64,000 nt of DNA, taken from the NCBI GenBank assembly GCA_026225945.1, contig JAMJFZ010003581.1:9010001-9074000 (forward strand). Reading direction: 5' to 3'. This stretch comes from Cricetomys ansorgei (lineage: Eukaryota; Chordata; Mammalia; Rodentia; Nesomyidae). Shown piece after piece: positions 1 to 18,196 of the stretch; the stretch's first letter is position 1, and every line of letters starts with the position of its first letter. A program made the position numbers and the translations under genes. The notes below the pieces were generated by a model that saw nothing but the letters and a program-made list of their open reading frames with translations, was not told the origin of the DNA and did not search any database.

Positions 1-56
1 CATACGCATGCACACACTATAAATACATAAATAAATAAATGCAACTTTAAAAATAC
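1..56 (+). repeat. 3' tail of a SINE
   Basis: A CA-rich stretch followed by an (ATAA)n A-rich tail, as seen at the 3' end of B2/B3-type SINEs. The body lies before the window, so the family cannot be fixed. Confidence 0.35.
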
Positions 57-1168
57 CCCAAGAGATAGCTGGTGGCTCATCTAGACTGCTGGAGATCCAG
101 CGTCTGGCAGGCAGCACTGCCAGGGCAGGTTGGGGGCAGAGGGTGAACTTGGCCTGAAACCAGTGGGTCAGTATTCGATACTACACTGTACAGAAGAAGG
201 TGGCCTTGGTGACTTCTGAAGTGTCCTCAGGTCTTGCAGATCCCTGACATGTAAAAATGTGAGCTTTCTAGATATTGGGCAGGAGGACAGGCCAGGGGCA
301 GGCAGGGAGGTCTTGGGACATCTGGGAACACTTAACTGACTGGCAGAGCTGTCAGAATGTCAGCTTGGGCACACAGGGGCTGCGGAACCCCTGGGGCCTG
401 TCAGCTGGGCAGGGAAGTCTTGGCCTGCCTCACATCAGGGGTGCTCTGTAAATGAGGTAGGACTTGACCTAGAGGTTTGGCTGACAAGGACTCCTGATGT
501 CCTAGCAAGTTAAAGAAAGGTCCCTGAAGGCTGAGGTTGTGGAATCCAGCAATCCTTAGAACAGTCCATGGGTTTGGTAAGCTTCCCAGGATTCTCTCAC
601 CCTTTTTCCTGCTCTCCCAAACTTGAGGAGCCCCTATCTTACTCCCCAAATCCAGACTCCAGTGGGTCTCTGGAGACTACAGGGAAGGATAGCTGAGCTG
701 GCCTTGAAACACAAGCATGCAGAGACCTCCCTGTCTGTGCCAGGCCCAGGCAGATGCATAGTCCTGCCTCCCACTTCTCTCCTTCATCACAGGCCTGGGG
801 AGGCTCCAGAGATTTGGCTGCGTGGTGGGCAGCAGTTGCCAGAATGGGAAATCCCCACTGGATGGATGACATAGTTAGCTAGCAGATCTGGTCCCAGGCT
901 TCTGCCTACAATGCTAGGATGTGCTAAATCTATGTGGGGTCCTGAGTCTGGAGTAAAAGGTGATAGAGAGGGTGCTGGTAGGGGACTTTCCCACTCATTC
1001 CAAATAGAGAGCATGCTGGTGACCAGGTCAGTGGCCTAGCTAACTCAAGTCATGGGAAAGTTGTAGCAAGGTTTGAGGGATAGAGGGAGTGGCTAGTGGA
1101 GGAGGTAAGGACTTGGGAGACGGTAATGGGAAAGACAAAGAGAGTTTTACAAGCCCTAAAGATTGGGA
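57..1168. other. Intergenic sequence without recognised features
   Basis: No exon, SINE or simple repeat was recognised. Short open frames on both strands have no protein-like composition. Confidence 0.5.
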
Positions 1169-1476
1169 TGCTGGCTGGCCTAGTGGTATAGGCCTATAAT
1201 CTTACCTACTTGGAGGCGAGGTAGGGGGACGACAAGTTCAAAGCCTGCCTAGGCTACAGAGTGAGTTCAAGTCTAGCCTGGGCAATTTAGCAAGTCCTTG
1301 TCTCAAAACTAAAAAGTTCAAGCATACTAGCTCACATCTATAGTCCCTGAACTTGGGAGGCTAAGGTACAAAGATTGTTGAGAATCCCAAGCCAACCTGG
1401 GCCACATGGTGAATTTCAAGCTAACTTGGCCTACAGTATGAGACCTTGTCTCCAAATAAAAAATTAAAATTAAAAA
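1169..1476 (+). repeat. Two degraded B1/B4-like SINE monomers
   Basis: Two successive units each show a 7SL-like body (tacttggaggc, aggctacagagtgagttc, then a tctcaaaa tail). The first ends near 1317 and the second near 1476. Both are diverged and could be the halves of one B4-type element. Confidence 0.45.
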
Positions 1477-1479
1477 TAG

Positions 1480-1958
1480 CGTAGGAGGTCGTGCAAGCAT
1501 GGGAACTTGAATTCATCACCCACATGAAGAGCAGGATGTGGTGGCACTGGAGGTCAGAGGCAGGTGGAGCCCGGAGACTCACTGGCCTTCGGTCTAGATG
1601 AAGCAGCAAGCTTTGGATTCAGTGAGAGATCCCATCTCAAAAGCTAAGGTGGAGGGCCAGCAAAATGGCTCTGTGGGTAAAGGTACTTGCCACTAAGTCT
1701 GAGAATCTGAGGTCCATCCCCAGAACCCACATGATGGAAGGAGAAAACACTGGTGCAAGCAGACCTCTGACTGTCACCCATGTGGTGTGACACACAAGAG
1801 CCCCCCAGTAAATAAATTAATATTTATCTGAAAATTTAAAAAATAAGGTGGATAAACAATTGAAGAAGACATCCTGACATCGGCCTCCGCATGTGCCTGC
1901 ATTAGATGAATGCATGTACACACACATGTGAACACACATACACCACACGTACACACCC
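1480..1958 (+). repeat. Composite rodent SINE interrupted by a younger SINE
   Basis: The 5' part (1480-1653) has the 'acccacatgaagagcagg...gtgagagatcccatctc' layout. The 3' part (1853-1958) has the 'gacatcggcctccgcatg' segment and a CA-rich tail. A B2/B3-type insertion separates them. The same layout recurs at 30285, 49992 and 51640. Family name (B4/RSINE-like) is uncertain. Confidence 0.5.
1654..1843 (+). repeat. B2/B3-family SINE with target-site duplication
   Basis: A tRNA-derived head (aaaatggctctgtgggtaaagg), the 'acccacatgatggaagg' body and an (ATAA) tail. It is flanked by TAAGGTGGA at 1645-1653 and 1844-1852, a 9-bp duplication showing insertion into the composite SINE around it. Confidence 0.6.
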
Positions 1959-1963
1959 ACAAG

Positions 1964-2047
1964 ATGGGCTGCAGTGTATCTCAGTGGTAGAGTTGATTGA
2001 CACATATTAGACCTAGGCTCAATTCCCTAAACCTCCATCAAAATAAA
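1964..2047 (+). repeat. ID-type SINE
   Basis: The tRNA-Ala-like head 'gggctgcagtgtatctcagtgg' with a B-box-like 'ggctcaattccc' and a short A-rich end. Diverged from the ID consensus. Confidence 0.5.
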
Positions 2048-2908
2048 GGTCACAAGTAGTGATGGAGCAGGACAAGAGATGGGGAGAAAGATCAAGGGAC
2101 ACTTCCTGCTCTGGACGCCTGTTCTGGCTCCTATGGCCAGGGCTGCTGTGACTTTCCTCTGTGTGTGGGTCCTGCTGAGTTAGGACAGGATTCTATGAGA
2201 AAGCTTCCAAAGGCACCGCTTCTACTCTGACTCCATCCACTAGCACCCCAGCCTCAGCACCAGTGCTGCCCACACAGCCACTGTTGCCATGATAGTCATA
2301 ACCCCCAGACTAGTTCCTGTCCCCTTATCCACAAGACACCCTGAACTCCAGCTCCTAAGGATTTAAGGGACTCTGGGTAGCCCGGCTTAAGCCAGACCTC
2401 GAGTATATCACTTGTAAGTAGACCAGCAGCTCTCAAGGACTTGTCCCCAAGTGGAAACAGACAATGCCTGGAGACACTTTGGTGGCTGCAACTGGGGGTC
2501 TGGTCCTGGCATTTAATGGGCAGACAGGGGTTCTACTAGTGTCCTGCAGTGAACAAAAAATCATTTGATCCCAAATGTCACTAGTACCAAGCTGCAGTAA
2601 CCAACCATCAGGTCCATGCCTCTCATTCAAACCCTCACCCCCAAATGCCCATATTGTGCCTCTGGTTTCCAAAGAAGTTGTGATCTTTGCCACTCCATCT
2701 TGCGGCCACTTTGTTCCCTCTTATCTCTCTTACCTCCTGGCCTTCCCTGCTTGAATTAAAAAGTCAATAAGATGAAAAGTGTCGTGGTCACATTCCAGAA
2801 GGAAAAACACACAGAAACCACTGATACACAGAGTCCAAGGAACACTCTGGCTTGGGGGGTCATGCTTGCCCAGGGGTGGGACGCAGGGGCTGGGCTAGCT
2901 CCTGGGGA
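2048..2908. other. Pgc 5' flanking region
   Basis: Non-repetitive sequence upstream of the Pgc TATA box. Inverted GATA-type motifs CTTATCC (2324-2330) and CTTATCT (2720-2726) are present. GATA factors act on gastric genes, but single six-base cores are common by chance. Confidence 0.4.
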
Positions 2909-2940
2909 TATAAAAGGAAGGAGCAGCAGTCAGCTCCTCA
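2909..2940 (+). promoter_or_regulatory. Pgc: Pgc core promoter (TATA box and initiator)
   Basis: TATAAAA at 2909-2915 is followed 31 bp later by a pyrimidine-flanked A at 2940 (CTCACTCC), the expected start site. This gives a 5' UTR of about 63 nt before the ATG at 3003. A strong TATA box fits a highly expressed, cell-type-restricted gastric chief-cell gene. Start site inferred from spacing only. Confidence 0.75.
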
Positions 2941-3002
2941 CTCCACCGCAACGGTCGAGCTCGAAGTGTTTCTTCCTGTGAGACCAGCTGCAAATCGGCA
3001 TC

Positions 3003-10428
<7,426 letters not shown>

Positions 10429-10549
10429 ACTTGACATCTGGACATCCCTGAGCCCTTCTTTCTCTCAGCCTTCCCCCTTGTGAGGGGTACCCTCTGTCCT
10501 TCCTCTCTGTATCCAACCTTCCTTTTCTGGACCCTAAACTTTCTCTAAT

Positions 10550-10555
10550 AATAAA
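10550..10555 (+). terminator. Pgc: Pgc polyadenylation signal
   Basis: AATAAA in an A/T-rich context about 120 bases after the stop. A GT-rich microsatellite from 10590 lies where a downstream GU element is expected. Confidence 0.85.
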
Positions 10556-10587
10556 TAGTTCTCCATATCAATCAGCCTGTTGGGTCA

Positions 10588-10633
<46 letters not shown>

Positions 10634-10642
10634 GGGGGGGGG
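10588..10642 (+). repeat. (TG)n microsatellite with G run
   Basis: About 19 TG units followed by agagag and a run of G. Confidence 0.9.
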
Positions 10643-11908
10643 AAGGGCGCAAGCTGGGCAAAGTTGTGACTTGTCAGATTCCTGGGTCTCAGGGAGTGGG
10701 AGTCAGGGGAAGTTCCACTTTGACTGACCTCAGTGGTCACAAGGTTTCCCAGTGGGTTACTGGGATGCTGAATGAAGCAGAACTTGAAGCAGGGCTTGGA
10801 GAAAGGCCTGTACCCTCCAGAGTTTGGAGCCCATTCATAGCTTCCCTCTAAAGAGGTGAGACTGGGGATGGGATGGGGGCTTTGTACGTGACGGCAGCCT
10901 TGTACATGGCAGGCAAAAGGCAAAGACTCTGTTGAACCACTTCCCCAAAATTCTCCAAGGACCTCGGGGCCACAGGAATGTCCACTAGCAGCATGGCTGA
11001 GGGCTGACGTGACACAAAGCTAAGGGTTTGTCTCTTCAACGTTTAAGTACTTTTCACTAGAATTTTTTGAAGGATGCTACACCCATATTCATATCTAACA
11101 GTTGTGGGTCCTTGAGGAAGCAAGATGCTTATTTTTAGGAAGGCTGCAGAAGGTTGAGGCTGAGTTAAAATGACTATGTTTTTTCCCAGTCTCCTGCATC
11201 CAAGGACTTGTGTTTGAAGGAGGGCTGTCCCTCGGCTACGGACAGGAGGGCCGGCTCTTTCCCTGGCTTTCTTCTCTAACCAGCTAGCTCAGTGAGAGGT
11301 CTGTTGCTCTCAATTTCATTCTTGTTCTTCCTAAGGAGTTTCTTAGAAAGCCTCAGAAACTTAGGGGTCACATGATGGGGGAGGAGGAAGAGAAGAGGGA
11401 GAAGAGAGAAAGGGTAAGGAGTAGGGGAGAGGGAAGGAGGGGAAGAAAAGAGCAGGGGCAGGGAGAAAAGGAGGTGGTGGGAAAGAGAGAAGAAAGAACT
11501 GGAAAGAAATCTAAGAATAATATCTGGTGCCCTTAGCTTCCAGCAGGAGGAAGGGGCATGGAGAAAGGAGACTGGAAAAATTCTGAGCAGGGAAAAAAAA
11601 AGGTGGTGGTTACAGATATCAGCAAGCTTCCATGTAAATGAAGAACCTATACATATCAGTGCTGTTCCAACTTTGCCTCTTATACTTAGGGACAAGAGGA
11701 CAAGATCCGGATCATGCACTCATTTTAAACGGAGACAAGATAGACAGGGAAAGTTGTGGAGACTTGAGAGGAAAAAGGAGTTCCCCTTACTCCACAGTCT
11801 GGGATGAAGTCTTTTGCCAGCTGAGAATCACATCTTCTGGCACAATGAACATTCCTGTGAAGACTGCAGACACAGAAATAATTTCATTAAGAGTGTTAAA
11901 ATTACAAA
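10643..11908. other. Pgc-Tfeb intergenic region
   Basis: Mostly non-repetitive. Contains a purine-rich tract (11376-11515) and an open frame with a signal-peptide-like start (11638-11931) that I do not accept as a gene without expression data. Confidence 0.5.
11376..11515 (+). repeat. Purine-rich (GGA/GAA) tract
   Basis: About 140 bases of nearly pure A/G on the + strand, capable in principle of triplex formation. Confidence 0.6.
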
Positions 11909-12060
11909 CCAGGAGCGGTGGCCATGCCTAATATCCCAGCATGCTTGGAAGCAGAGGTGGACAGATCTCTGTGAGCTCCAGGGCAGCACATCGACTAGTC
12001 AATTCTGGGCCAGCTCGGGTTATCTGGTGATATCAACAAAACAAAACAATGGTAAAAAAT
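11909..12060 (+). repeat. B1 SINE, diverged
   Basis: 'aggagcggtggccatgcc', 'tatcccagcatgc', 'cagatctctgtgagctcc' follow the B1 body order; A-rich end. Confidence 0.6.
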
Positions 12061-12900
12061 AAAATAGACCAGGCTAAAGGCGGGTGCGTGTGCCCTGCCT
12101 GCAGTATGGCCTCAACTCTTTTCCAGACATTGTCTGGGGATCTCACAAATAAGTCTGTTTTTGTTTACAGTGAAGATACCCTAAATTCCTTTATGATCTA
12201 GAGTTTTCCTTAATCAATTACAATACTATCAGGAAACCCCAGGAAACATCCTGTGATCTTACTTAACTTTCTAAGCAGTCCTCTGAAGATAACCTCAGAA
12301 CTCACCAAAACAAAAAAATATGGCTATCGTAAAAGACAATAGAATAGAAACCCACGCCCAGTTTCTATTCTTTTCCTGATTGTCTCTTTCTCTTAGCCCC
12401 TGTGTTTTGTTTATTCCTTTGGTTGGTTCTTTTGAGACAAGGTTTCTCTGCGGAGCCCTGGCTGTCCTGAAAGACCTCTATGTTTTAAGTCTATATTTTT
12501 AAAAAAAAAAAAAAAAAAACATTTTTTAGATAAATTACAGTCCTGCTTCACACTGGCTTGCTCTGAAATAATAATGGAATAACAATAAAAATTCTTATTT
12601 AACAACAAAGTCAAAAGATTCCCCAAATGGAGGTCCTAAAGGATAAGGTAACTCCTCAGTCTGCTGCTGGCAATTCTGGCCAGTGTCTCCTCTGTGGCAT
12701 CACCTCTGACACAAACCAGGAGGAACCACCTGGACCCTGTATCTTTCTCACATTCTTGGAAAAGCAGCTTGCTAGTGGTCCTTTCATGAAATGTAATAAT
12801 GTAGTAGGTCCTAGCTCGGGTATCACTGATAGGAAAGAGAAAGAAAATCTGAAAAGAGAAGAGGGGGACAAAAGTTTAAAGTCAAGAAGTTGACTCCTTG
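12061..12900. other. Tfeb upstream region
   Basis: AT-rich sequence with an antisense B1 fragment (about 12420-12475) and an A19 run at 12501-12519. It ends where base composition switches sharply to CpG-rich. Confidence 0.5.
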
Positions 12901-12923
12901 GGAACCTGCGCCAGCTGAGTGAG

Positions 12924-12980
12924 ACTGCAAATCCCGGCGAGCCCCGCGCGGCTGCGGCGGAGACTACATTTCCCAGTGGG
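12924..12980 (+). promoter_or_regulatory. Tfeb: Two tandem ZNF143/THAP11-type motifs
   Basis: ACTGCAAATCCCGGCGAG (12924-12941) and ACTACATTTCCCAGTGGG (12963-12980) both match the ACTACAnnTCCCAG core, 39 bp apart in the same orientation. This motif is typical of CpG-island promoters just upstream of the start site. Confidence 0.55.
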
Positions 12981-13019
12981 CGCCGCGGTAGGCCTACCGG
13001 GGGCGGTCCGCAAGGGGCG

Positions 13020-13314
13020 GGTGCTGCCCTCTGCCGGGCGCAGCGGGAAGTGGGCGCGGAGTGACAGCCGGAGCCCGAGCGCCGGACGCGGGGCTAGGTG
13101 ACAGCGGAGGAGGCAGCTGCGGGCGGGACGCAGAGAACGGCGACGGCGCCGACGGCGGCGGGAAGGGCGGACGGGGCGGGCCTGGCTGGTGGCGCGTAGC
13201 CCGAGGAGCCCGGGAGCGGGCGGCGGACGAAACTCGGGGCCGGGCACCCGAACTTGGGACAAGTTGCCGGAACCGCAGGGCGCCGGCGGCGGACAGATTG
13301 ACCTTCAGAGAGAG
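13020..13314 (+). other. Tfeb: Tfeb noncoding exon 1 (5' end approximate)
   Basis: The 3' end is set by a strong donor GAGAG|GTGAGC after 13314. The start is a guess from motif position; CpG-island promoters usually start at several sites. No ATG was seen in the exon. The frame in phase with the downstream coding exon stays open through the 3' part. Confidence 0.55.
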
Positions 13315-14880
13315 GTGAGCGGGACTAGGGGGCAAGGGGTGCACGGGAGACTGCGGAACGCCGGCGCCGCACTTCCCATCCTGTGGGTGCCCGAGACAGG
13401 TGGGGTGGGTGGGTGGGGGTACAGACTGGAACCGGACTGGGTGCACCGCGCCGACACCGACCCGCAGCCGGTGCAGCCCTGGGTACCCGGCGCGTGGCCG
13501 GAGCGGTGCAGCTCGCCAGCCCGGACGCCCCTCGGGCCCCTCCCTTCGGGCCGGTCCGGGGGCGGCCTCCCCGCGACCTTATGTAACTAGGGCGGGAGTG
13601 GCCGGGGCGGGCACGGGCCTTCCCGGCCCGGGGAAGCTGAGCGGAACCGGGGCGGGAGGCGTAGGAGTGAACTTGCAAGAAGTTTTGAGGGACGCCCGGG
13701 CCCTGAGCTCGCTCCCCCTCCCCCCGGTTCGGCGGGGGCGGGAGGCTCGGGGGAGGGGGTCGGAGGCCGGGGGAGGTGTGCGGATACCGAGCCCGGCGGG
13801 GCCAAGGCCCAGCCTGGATGGTCGCGGGGAGTGGGAGGGCCGGAGAGGTGCCACGCCCCGTGGGCTGGGCTGCTGAGTCCGGGGGTGGTGTAGACGTCCC
13901 ATCCTTCCCTCCCCGGTTTGCCTTTCCCTCTCCCCGGTCTCTTGCAGAAGACACCCCTGATTTCAGTCCCCTGGCGTCTTTGGCAAGCTTCTCCTCTTGC
14001 GTTATCCCACCATCTAAGGAACCCCAACTCGGGATCGCACCCTCCGTGCGCCCCGCTTTCTGATTCCTCGCGCTCCTAGTCGTCCGTCCTCCACCTTGAG
14101 CCACCCTCCTGGTCCCCAATTCCGGAAAACACACCCCCTTCTCCCCTTCTCCCCTCTTCGCTCTCTACCGTCCAACCCCAGGCTAGCTGTCCTCGCCGGG
14201 TCAGTACCCTCGCCTCCCCACCCCCAACTCGGGACCCCGTCGCCTCTTCCGCCCGGCGCCTCCAGGAAAGGAGCTGGCGGATGCCACCTGGGTCCCCGCC
14301 CCTCAGCCCCCGCCGCGCTCCGGGTTCTGGCTTCACGCACCGCTGCCCGGAGCTGCTAGGGGCTGCGCGAGCAGGTTCGCACCGCAGCCGCCCGGCGCAC
14401 CCGGGCCCCGCGCCCCGGGGAGGGAGGAAAGCCGGCCGCCCGGGTGGGGCAGGTCTGCGCCAGCCCTCGCTGGCCTTGCGGGAGACCGTGCCGTGTGACG
14501 GCTGGAAGGCTCAACTTTGAGAGCTCTGATCACTGGGGAAGTGTAGGGCTCCACCTTCCCTCGCCGGAGTGAGGGGCTGCTCGGTGCAGCGTACGGCGGG
14601 GAAGGGAAACTGCCGGGATCTGGCCTGAGTCCCCTGCACCCGCCCTGGCCCGGATTCCGCTGGCTCAGACCGGGCACTCGGGCTGAGTGGGGAGTGAGGT
14701 AGGGGCGGATCTCCAGTTTCCTCTAGGGCGGCCAGGTGCAGATGCTAGCCGATCCGATCCGAGCGCGAGGAGGCCCGGCTCGATGGCCCGCGCCCTCCGG
14801 AGCAGCTCGGTGCCCCGCCGGGGAGCGGGGTGCGCCTGGTCTGGAGAGAGTGAGCCAGCCATAGTTACCCGCTAGCCAGA

Positions 14881-16109
14881 AGAGGCAGTAGAAGGGGAAG
14901 GGCTGCTGCCTCTGGAGCTTTTCCTGTGCCTCAGTTTCTCTTGGCTCCTTTGGTTCCCTTCTTTCTTGACTTGACTCCTAGTTACAGGAGAACCGCGAAG
15001 CAGAGCGAGCGTGTGGTGAGGGCAGGTCTTTGTGGGTTCGGCTCCTCTCACAGAGGAGGCAGTATCGCTTATACTTTACAGGGCCTGTTAAAGCTGAAGG
15101 CTAGCTAATTCTCTGTCCACCTAGGAGTTGGAACTAGATGGAGTCTCTTCGTTCTAGGTCCCATGGAATGAGGCAGGGGACGTCTGAATCCACAGAGAGT
15201 CAACTGTGCATTTTAGGGCTGATGGCCCGGTGACTCAGTCAGAGGTGGGCAGAGAGTGGGCCAGGGAGAGCAAGAGCCCATTCAAGCACCGCTGGGAGTG
15301 TCCAGTGACCGTCCATTCCATCATCAGTGAGCGCCCATCTGCCCCCACCCCATTTCCTGGATGCTGGAAATAGGTGGGAGAGGGGGGGACCCACTCCCTA
15401 GCCTGACTGCCATTTGAGGGTCTGGCTTCTGGGCCCTGATCTCTCCTGGGCTCTGTTTATGGCTGTAATTGCATCGTTAGCCAGGGTTTATAGAGTTACT
15501 TAGCACCTGCCCCCACAGGGAGTGGCCCAGCCACCCTTCCCCCTGGCTTCTGTCTCTCCCTTTTCAAAGTCAAGTTGGTTTCTGCAGGCTTCCCCAACCA
15601 CAGCTGGTATGAAAGCCAGGTTGAGCCTTTGTCCTGGGGATGGAGGGCAGGGGACACTTGGGGCCCAGCTTGGGGCTGACATAGAAATGACAGTGGAAAT
15701 TGAGTTGGCCTCCTCCGGGGGGGGGGGGGCAGGGAGGATATGCAGATTCTCGGAGCTTCCAGAAGTATCCCTGTCTGAGGATACAGCCAGCCTCTATGCT
15801 TGTACTGTGAAAGGAGAGAATAGAAACAAAGTCACCCGATAGGCTGCTGTGAGGTTGAGAGCAGAGAATGGCCAGGTACCTGTGACTACATGGTACTGCC
15901 CTGTGGAGTTTCCGTAATAGACCTGTGTGTGATTTATGGGATCTAGTCTTCTTTGTGGCTGTATTGTGTAGATGAATGTCCCTGATAGAGAAATAAGAAC
16001 ACAACACTGTATTAATTAAAATATTCAAGTACTGTACCAGATCAGGACAGTAATAAAACGGCAAAAAATAAAAATAAATAGCTGTGTCTCTTTGCATCAA
16101 AGTAGGAAT
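14881..16109. other. Unique sequence downstream of the CpG island
   Basis: No SINE recognised. A run of 13 G begins near 15717. Confidence 0.5.
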
Positions 16110-16220
16110 TACTGTTTCAGTTATACTGACTCAGGGAAGTTAAATAAATTATTGAAAACCTCACAGCCTGGAAGGAGAGAGCTGGGGTTCTAACCCAGGC
16201 CCAACCAATTCCAAGATCCA
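16110..16220 (-). repeat. MIR
   Basis: 'gggaagttaaataa', 'cctcacagcctggaag' and 'ggttctaacccaggc' follow the reverse MIR core order. Confidence 0.5.
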
Positions 16221-16262
16221 CATCCTTAATTCCTGAAGAAGACCATGTCAGTGTTTGCCAGA

Positions 16263-16490
16263 AGTTCTTCTTTTAAAAAAAAAAAAAATGTTCTATTTAT
16301 GCGTATGCTTGTATGCAGCTGTGTGCACAGAGGGCAGTGCCCACAGAGTCCAGAAGAGGGCTTTTTATTTCCCCTGGAGTGGAGTTACAGGCAGCTGTGA
16401 GCTGACAGATAGGGTGCTGGCACCTGAGTTCCTGCTCTCTGGCAGAACAGCAAAAGCTCTTACCCTCTGAACTCTCTCTCCCAAAAGCTC
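16263..16490 (-). repeat. B2/B3-family SINE
   Basis: Antisense copy with 'cagaagagggctttttatttcccctggag', 'gagttacaggcagctgtgagc' and a degraded head. Confidence 0.6.
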
Positions 16491-16500
16491 TCCTTTAAAA

Positions 16501-16501
16501 G

Positions 16502-16539
<38 letters not shown>

Positions 16540-16690
16540 GTGTCTGTGTGTGTGTATATGCTTGTGTGCGTGTGTGTATGTGTGCGTATATGTGTGCATA
16601 TGTGAGTATGTGTGTGCTTGTGTGTCTCTCTGTGTGTGTATATGTGTGTGTGTGTGCACATGTGCGTGTGTGTGTGTGCATATGTGTGTG
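16501..16690 (+). repeat. Long imperfect (TG)n array
   Basis: About 190 bases of TG with TA and GC interruptions, between an antisense and a sense B2/B3 SINE. Confidence 0.85.
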
Positions 16691-16906
16691 GTACTGGAGA
16701 GATGGCTCCGTGGTCAGCAGTGAAGAGCAGTGACTGCTCTTGTAGAGGGACTGAAATTCAATTCCCAGCATCCACATGGCAGCTGTCACAACTCCAGTTC
16801 TATGGACTCGGATCCCTCTTCTGGCCTCCTTGGGAACTGCACCTGCGTGGTATATAGCCATACATCCAGGCAAACATTAACACACATAAAATAGAAATTA
16901 AAAATC
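16691..16906 (+). repeat. B2/B3-family SINE
   Basis: Head 'tactggagagatggctccg', body 'attcaattcccagcatccacatggc', 3' 'ataaaatagaaatta'. Confidence 0.7.
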
Positions 16907-16914
16907 TGAAAACA

Positions 16915-17072
16915 GTTCCTTTGTTTTGTCTTCTCAAGATAAGGTTTCTCTGTTGTAACTCTGGATCTCCTGGAACTCACTCTGTAGACCAGGCTGGTCT
17001 TGAACTCAGAGATTCACCTGCCTCTGACTCCTGAATGCTGGGATTAAAGTCGTGTACCACCACAGCCTGGCT
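16915..17072 (-). repeat. B1 SINE with target-site duplication
   Basis: Antisense B1 ('ctctgtagaccaggctgg', 'gctgggattaaag'). Flanked by TGAAAACA at 16907-16914 and 17073-17080. Confidence 0.8.
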
Positions 17073-17080
17073 TGAAAACA

Positions 17081-17739
17081 AATTATTTAAAAAAAGGAAT
17101 ACAAACATACATTTTTAAGTGGGGATATGGTGGTTTGGGAACCTTCTTCTTGCTGCCTAGAGCCTTCTGTCCTGGGACTATACTCATCTCCTGGCCTCTT
17201 TTCTGGGCTACTGAGCCAGGTGCCCAGAGGACTTCTGGGAGATCCTGCCCTGTGAGGAGGTAGGTTCAGACAGTGCCTGGGAGGCCTCTTTGGAAAGCCC
17301 ACTTGACCCAGGCAGGGGAGGAAGCGCCTTACTGACAGCCTTCTGGGGGTGTGGCTTTGGCATGAACAACGTGCCCTATAGGCCACAGGACGCCCCCAGG
17401 AAGGACTTGTTTCATCAGCTGTGGAGGAAAGGCAGTGGGACCTTCAGTTGAGAAAGTCACAAGGTCACAGGACCAGAGACGCCATGCCACCAATGACTAT
17501 CTGAGTGGCTCTGCTCACTTTCTGTCTGCCTGTCTATGAACACTAATCAGAGGCTCCCCTCCAGTAAAGACCTTCTACAGGTCTCTGCCCCAGGCACCAG
17601 GTTATCAGAAAGGGTGTAGGTAGTAGACAACCCAGGGACAGATGGAGTCCCTGGAATCAAGCCTGGCTCATGTGTCCCATTTTGTCAGGACAACCCCAGC
17701 CACCATGTATCTGGCAATCGATTATAACTTTGCCTGGAT
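17081..17739. other. Unique sequence
   Basis: No repeat recognised. AAGTCA and AGGTCA half-sites two bases apart (17454-17467) form a DR2-like nuclear-receptor motif. Confidence 0.4.
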
Positions 17740-17955
17740 GAATGTTGGCTTGACGAGCTCTGGGGCTGGGCTGCCTGGCTTGGAGTCCCAGCTCTGTCAC
17801 TTACCACTGTGGGATCCTGGGCAAGCTGTTTAGCAACCCACTGTGCCTCTGCTTCCACGACTAGGAAGGATACACTCTACTAGCCCTACCCAAGAGCAAG
17901 GGCCAAGTGTGTTGATGCTCAGAACACACAGAGTACTTAGAATAACAGGCACACA
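17740..17955 (+). repeat. MIR
   Basis: 'gagtcccagctctgtcacttac', 'gatcctgggcaagctgttt' and a diverged 3' part match MIR order. Confidence 0.65.
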
Positions 17956-18059
17956 CGCAACTCTTGTAGCTCTTTTATTTATTTATTTTTTCATTTCTCA
18001 CTTTTAAGTGAGAAGCAGAGGCCTAGAGTTGCTCTAGGAGAGGGAAAAAGAACCATGGA

Positions 18060-18150
18060 AAGGCTGGGGATACTCGTGTAGCTCATATGACAGACTACTT
18101 GCCTAGCATGCAGGAGGGCCTGGGTTTGATCCCTGGTAGCTGAGGATTCT
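18060..18150 (+). repeat. ID/B4-type SINE fragment
   Basis: 'gctggggatactcgtgtagctc' and 'gggtttgatccctgg' are the A- and B-box halves of an ID-like head. Confidence 0.5.
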
Positions 18151-18196
18151 AACAGGCCACCCTAGGTATCTAATAGCCTCAAATATAACACCTTCC

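Larger units (their letters stand above)
12900..14880 (+). promoter_or_regulatory. Tfeb: CpG island with Tfeb promoter
   Basis: About 2 kb of GC-rich, CpG-dense DNA after AT-rich flanks, with many GGGCGG boxes (for example near 13003, 13014 and 13174). No TATA box. Two ZNF143-type motifs lie at 12924-12980. It covers the noncoding first exon and about 1.5 kb of intron 1, typical of a broadly expressed gene. Confidence 0.85.

Noticed and set aside
13189..13314. N-terminal Tfeb extension starting in exon 1
   Set aside because: The frame is open but no ATG was seen in the exon; non-AUG initiation cannot be supported from sequence alone.
13325..14134. Long Pro/Arg/Gly-rich antisense frame of 269 codons in the CpG island
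   Set aside because: GC-rich DNA lacks stop codons by composition; no recognisable domain and no splice or poly(A) context.
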